64,000 nt of DNA from Paenibacillus_AR mesotrionivorans. GTDB lineage: Bacteria; Bacillota; Bacilli; Paenibacillales; NBRC-103111. Position numbers and translations under genes: made by a program. Numbering within the stretch: position 1 is the first letter of the stretch; the number at the start of each line of letters is the position of its first letter. The DNA lies in NCBI RefSeq assembly GCF_046098205.1, contig NZ_JBJURJ010000021.1:1-64000 (forward strand), in the 5' to 3' direction. Under the pieces are notes generated by a model. The model made no database searches and had not been told where the DNA came from. It saw nothing but the letters and a program-made list of their open reading frames with translations. Positions 60,901-64,000 of this stretch are shown here, piece by piece.

Positions 60901-63313
60901 TAACCTCAGGCTTATCCCCGGCAATGATTTCTGCCGTAAGCACAGGAGCTTTGTTGTCCAGCAGCAAGATGGCTTTGTTGTAAATCCAGTTGGAATCATC
61001 GTGTTTATAATCTTCCGGTGTCCACATGGCGGGATTATCGTATTCCGCTACCTTTTTCAGAGCCTCACCCTTGGCGTAAAATTCCGCGTCGGCTTCGGAA
61101 GCACCAGGATGGCTGGCAAAATACTCATTCTTCCACGTGCTGTACATATCGGGATGATTAATAGCAAAGTCTTTATTCTTACTGTATTGCATCAATTCCC
61201 GGGCCGTATCCCAGGTCATATCCGCTGTCCACGTATGCAGGTACCAGGGGCCGCTGGCGTCAGAAGCGAAGGCCTTCGCCGGTGGAGAGAGGAGATTCGT
61301 TTTATTGTTGGCCACTTTAAGCGGCTCCCCGGTGAATATGCCCTCAGGCTGCTCCCCTGTTAGGGAAAATCGCTTGATAACAGCGTAGTTGTCATCTGTC
61401 AGGGCAGCCAGGGGGTTCTCGGGTTTATTGCTCCAATAATAATAGACCAACCCTACTCCAGGAGAATCCTGCCCGATGGGTCCTGTCATATTCAACGGCC
61501 GGTAAATCCCTCGGCTTGGCCGTACAAAGCCGGCTTCATCCGGATCAAGAGGAGGAGCCGTCACCGAAGGATCATTGGCGTCGATAGTGATTTTTCCCTT
61601 TTTCCCATACACCGCATCGGTAGCACCGTCGCTGTCGTAGCTGTAGCTGAATTCCGGATCCTGATTGTCAATGGACAGCTTGGCCCAGTCAATCTTGGTA
61701 TTCGGGATTTGCTGGGAGGGGTCAGTAGGTACGGGCTCTGCAGATTTATTGGTATGAGCCGCATCCATCAGCAGGTTGCCGGCGTAATCCTGGATCACAC
61801 CTTTGTCAGGGTAGCCTTGCGCCGCTCTGCTTTCATGGGAGAGTGCAATTACCTTCAGTAACGCCACGTCCACATCCTGATCTGTTACTTCAGCCCGGAA
61901 CGTCCACGTATCCGTGTTCTCGCCTTTGATATACCTGGCTTTCATCCCGTTATTAAAGTGAAGGATTAAGTTGTCAGCATTCAATCCCGCTTTGACAATG
62001 GTATCCTCGGTAAGCTGTACCTTAAAATCAATCACGTCTCCGCCATTTAAGGTACTGCCAGTAACGATTTCCGGTTGGATGCCGTTGGCCGCAAAGGTAT
62101 ATTTAGGTGGAACTGCGTCGACGATAACCCGGTAGCCGTCATTGTTAGATATTACATTGCCTGAATCAACAGTTTCGTCAAAGGGATTAATAGCCTTGCC
62201 GCTCATGTGAGATGAGCTTGCTGTAGAGGCCTTCTTACCGAAGTTTTCGACTTTAAGGTAGTTCCCGGCAGCATCATGAAAATCGGCAGCTTTAATTTTC
62301 TCGAGAAGGCTACTTTGGTTCAGTCCGCCTTCCGTGGGAATATCTGTAAGCTCGCCGCCGTTTTTGATAGGCAGATTGCCCGAATGATGAAGAGGTGTAG
62401 GAGAATAAGAATAAGCTAACTTATCCGTAAACTGGGTCCAATCCGTGGAGGACGGCAGCCTCATCCCCTGATTTTGGCCGGCCCCGGGCAGCCCAGTTTT
62501 TGCAGGATTGGTAAATAGGTAGTGTGTAGTCAAGCTAAATGTATCGCCACTGGGTTTGACCGGTTCGGAGAATGGATAGGTCAGTTCCATCCGTTCGCCA
62601 GCCTTCAGGAACAGTTCTTTTTCTCCAATCTTGGTATTATCCCGCTCGGTGCCGGTGCTAGTAAATATGTAGTCTTTTATTGTGGGGGCTACTTTGTCCT
62701 GGAACTTAATGAAAATCCCTTCTGCCCTTGCCTCCCCGTCTTCAAGCCAAACCTGTATTTTAATGGTAGAATCGGGTCTGATTGTGGCCGTTTCTTCTTT
62801 GTGCCCTATAGTGCCGCCGCCGCTATGGCCTGACAAAATGTTCTCGCCATCAACAAAGAAGTTAGCTGTTGTTACAGAGGTGGAGACAACAACACCCAGA
62901 ACTTTTTTTTCATAAAGCTTCAGCAGGTCCCAGCCAACAACGATTTCTGTGTCCCCGCCTGCAGCCATTGCTTTCAGTAAGGGATTATCCAAGACATTAA
63001 TTTCAAACGTAACGGATGCCTTATCATCAGATGTCATTGTACCGTTAGCTTGAATTTTAATATCCTTATCCTGCTCCGTCTGAATGAAGCCGGGGGAGCT
63101 GGCGAATCCGGTACCATTGACATTAAAATTACGGAAAGCATTTTCGGCCTCCACACTTCTATTGCCAACAACAGTGCCATCCAGCGTAACGGTTATATCC
63201 TCCGGCCCCTTCCCATAGGCGGTATCAGGCGCCCACACCGGGAGCATAGAGACGATCATGCACAGGATCAATAAAGCTGATGTCCATTTGGATACGTACT
63301 TGTTTTTTACCAC
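57974..63313 (-). CDS. Giant exported Ig-like protein without cell-wall anchor (1,779 residues)
   Basis: A GTG start nine bases after GGGGGAG gives a signal peptide (WTSALLILCMIVSML, cleavage near AYG-KG). The mature protein is a string of Ig/fibronectin-like beta domains: repeated DNTAPxVT/DKTPPSVE borders (about residues 860, 1030, 1310, 1410, 1590) of the kind found in bacterial Ig-like and DUF5011 proteins, the last being LDNTAPELKLNRPVISVIRN through GGYTVSDNLSAV. The C-terminus has no SLH, LPXTG or lipid anchor. Residues 200-800 contain an irregular region rich in Asp and Asn, perhaps calcium-binding. It follows the protease gene by 38 bases, so it is probably that enzyme's partner or substrate (inference). 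Function unknown. Confidence 0.85.
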   Translation of the reverse strand: MVKNKYVSKWTSALLILCMIVSMLPVWAPDTAYGKGPEDITVTLDGTVVGNRSVEAENAFRNFNVNGTGFASSPGFIQTEQDKDIKIQANGTMTSDDKASVTFEINVLDNPLLKAMAAGGDTEIVVGWDLLKLYEKKVLGVVVSTSVTTANFFVDGENILSGHSGGGTIGHKEETATIRPDSTIKIQVWLEDGEARAEGIFIKFQDKVAPTIKDYIFTSTGTERDNTKIGEKELFLKAGERMELTYPFSEPVKPSGDTFSLTTHYLFTNPAKTGLPGAGQNQGMRLPSSTDWTQFTDKLAYSYSPTPLHHSGNLPIKNGGELTDIPTEGGLNQSSLLEKIKAADFHDAAGNYLKVENFGKKASTASSSHMSGKAINPFDETVDSGNVISNNDGYRVIVDAVPPKYTFAANGIQPEIVTGSTLNGGDVIDFKVQLTEDTIVKAGLNADNLILHFNNGMKARYIKGENTDTWTFRAEVTDQDVDVALLKVIALSHESRAAQGYPDKGVIQDYAGNLLMDAAHTNKSAEPVPTDPSQQIPNTKIDWAKLSIDNQDPEFSYSYDSDGATDAVYGKKGKITIDANDPSVTAPPLDPDEAGFVRPSRGIYRPLNMTGPIGQDSPGVGLVYYYWSNKPENPLAALTDDNYAVIKRFSLTGEQPEGIFTGEPLKVANNKTNLLSPPAKAFASDASGPWYLHTWTADMTWDTARELMQYSKNKDFAINHPDMYSTWKNEYFASHPGASEADAEFYAKGEALKKVAEYDNPAMWTPEDYKHDDSNWIYNKAILLLDNKAPVLTAEIIAGDKPEVKALITATDKHSGIDAANVQYQWVKEHEAPSSIGWTTVPMDYIVSTQGHVFEDGTYDLYLQGADHAGNITAAQKSASATVNSSDKIEVSFSPTSTIFMKSQNVKLTITKVQVEAVAYAYSSSPVRPADSQFTPTVLAAVYGSGPVPNVPVVDSAAAPSVTSSVYAANTVTSAVYEHPTTVWVPADPALNGEQYLHIRVQEAGAQSYYFNQLYKFDNTAPAVTFNINGVNYAKPSHAVTVTATELQRPDDMKVSYQWVREDVPAPGDASPGWQTLPKDGKTTLDNSVLAAGETANFILYVYAIDGAGNAAITHTGTFRLSREDNSPVQVLQSDLIAFEGNETDGYKAVLQLELQNTTKHGFEYAISKDNGINWTNWMPYTNFVRTPVDAATPAQLQLKVKFRSPGGGESSPADVDTKAFNPAANNLYGIASYSTMKPVGSGAVSLTISVPAGVKVKPSATDNLAAPVHVKGNTYSIPQNGIYTFDLTDLTATDRKARLLAVVNNIDDTAPEGVIVYNITGPTSSNVTAELQTSEPVRVLNNEGARRHSFKENGSFTFEFEDEAGNKNTATATVANIDKTPPSVEIVATDKYGDNGSKTFKTIKDSQGNVILAEGIVLSVVKAANSTKDITVIQGENPVTMRDNGKVEFTVRDQNGNTTVVEKEISYIAPALETPEIVYEFVDENGQTLSPDKTVTVDGKTYAKGKVKVTLSGQVSAPNKIFLGTGPSIDKDNGNYLNQISGTDGRYSHSAIYSTNGLTKIAISDLLGQRIISPIEVTGLDNTAPELKLNRPVISVIRNQEGFNPYTDLGGYTVSDNLSAVDHLTVTISDLDLATTGKKSVTYTVTDELGNSATFTQSVVVLPNSGLMITGNGEVISSSLEEAVLFDTNTITFRVQGYDEMMVEGTKATNERATFSILYHSGLYREGQMKYIAEEISYEALTAQQFQVTFPKTGWYTIIVRTQEREREFASFFVGNKD

Positions 63314-63351
63314 GAACAGATTCTCCCCCTCGTAACAACTTCATTAGCCAT

Positions 63352-64000
63352 TTACTTCACAACCCCCGCCGCATCCTCAGCGCTCACAGCCAAATGAATG
63401 CCGCTCATGGTGCGCAGCGAGCCGGACAGAATGCCTGCCGCATAGCCGTACTCATCTAATAACGGACCGCCGGACATGCCGTTGACCAACTCCGCCGAAA
63501 CCAGCAGCCGGTCCCTTCCGTTGATGGAGGCGCGGGGTGTATTGACGATTCCTTCTGTGATGATCTTCGTTCCCTTCATCGGAAACCCGATGGCAAACAC
63601 CTTCCCGCCATGCTTCATCTGCCCCGTGCGCAGCGGGATAAACGGATATGTACGCTGTACTCCGGCATTGTCCGCCGGCTGCTCCAGCTTCAATACTGCC
63701 GTATCGGCGGCTTCGTTCCGGGCTGTTACCCGGCCTATGACAGTAGACTGGTCATCCATTACACATTCCACCTGCTCTGCTTCCTCCACCACATGGTAGG
63801 CAGTCAGCGCCGTGCCGTCCGGACGAATCATAAATCCGGTGCCCACATCCTTCAGCGTTCCGTCCTCACGGAGCACCCTTACATAGAAAACAGCCTCCTC
63901 TACATGAGAATAGAGCTCCTCCGCATGATAACGGGGAGGGGAATCCGCTTGAGAAACGGAAAAGCCGTTTATCGCCAACAACAAGGCCATAAGTATTGCA
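63352..64000 (-). CDS. Secreted trypsin-like (S1C, HtrA-type) serine protease, 5' end outside the window
   Basis: About 215 codons are visible. The triad is present: His in ALTAYHVVEEAE, Asp in NEAADTAVLKLEQP and Ser in LVNGMSGGPLLDEYG. The fold is that of HtrA/DegP-like proteases, but there is no PDZ domain in the visible C-terminus; the protein ends soon after the protease domain. The N-terminal hydrophobic run (LMALLLAINGFSVSQA) is the end of a signal peptide and continues in frame to the window edge, so the true start lies upstream; the first internal ATG is at 63990. It lies 38 bases before the 1,779-residue gene on the same strand, the first visible gene of the surface operon. Confidence 0.85.
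   Translation of the reverse strand, partial: AILMALLLAINGFSVSQADSPPRYHAEELYSHVEEAVFYVRVLREDGTLKDVGTGFMIRPDGTALTAYHVVEEAEQVECVMDDQSTVIGRVTARNEAADTAVLKLEQPADNAGVQRTYPFIPLRTGQMKHGGKVFAIGFPMKGTKIITEGIVNTPRASINGRDRLLVSAELVNGMSGGPLLDEYGYAAGILSGSLRTMSGIHLAVSAEDAAGVVK

Overview
The window looks like chromosome from a spore-forming, Gram-positive Firmicute, most likely Paenibacillus or a close relative (inference). The evidence is the gene order dnaX-yaaK-recR-yaaL-bofA-16S rRNA and rpmE-rho-murA-fbaA-spo0F-pyrG-rpoE known from Bacillus, sporulation genes (bofA, spo0F), strong Shine-Dalgarno sites, frequent GTG/TTG starts, and giant exported proteins ending in S-layer homology (SLH) domains. It contains a 351-base run of N, so it is a draft scaffold.

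Region 1 (1-18,480) is conserved housekeeping, almost all on the minus strand: the 5' end of a 16S rRNA gene, bofA and yaaL, recR, yaaK, dnaX, a PAS sensor kinase, the large Firmicute SRP RNA, a sporulation-type lipoprotein, rpmE, a plus-strand MFS efflux pump with a TetR regulator, a radical SAM protein, rho, murA, fbaA, spo0F, pyrG and rpoE. Several regulatory sites are readable: a textbook SigH promoter before spo0F, and a pyrG leader that starts with GGGC and contains an intrinsic terminator, as expected for CTP-sensed reiterative-transcription attenuation.

Region 2 (18,481-34,773) is mixed: an intracellular-type subtilase, ywiB, a GH112 galactoside phosphorylase with a CcpA-type cre site at its promoter and a divergent AraC regulator, a class A penicillin-binding protein, a secreted propeller/copper-amine-oxidase-stalk protein, a 178-bp palindromic repeat, ywhD, a lipoprotein, an XRE/TPR regulator sharing its stop tetranucleotide with that lipoprotein, and an M1 metallopeptidase paired with a membrane protein.

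Region 3 (34,799-64,000) is the unusual part: about 29 kb devoted to cell-surface proteins, all on the minus strand. In transcription order it holds a secreted trypsin-like protease (cut by the window edge), a 1,779-residue Ig-type protein with no anchor, a 2,518-residue SLH protein, a 3,148-residue GLUG-repeat SLH protein, a bidirectional terminator, and then a separate 1,810-residue SLH protein with a seven-repeat propeller and 468-bp tandem repeats containing the assembly gap. The protease and three giants look like one surface-assembly operon and are the best candidate here for an undescribed system. No tRNA, insertion sequence or CRISPR array was found.
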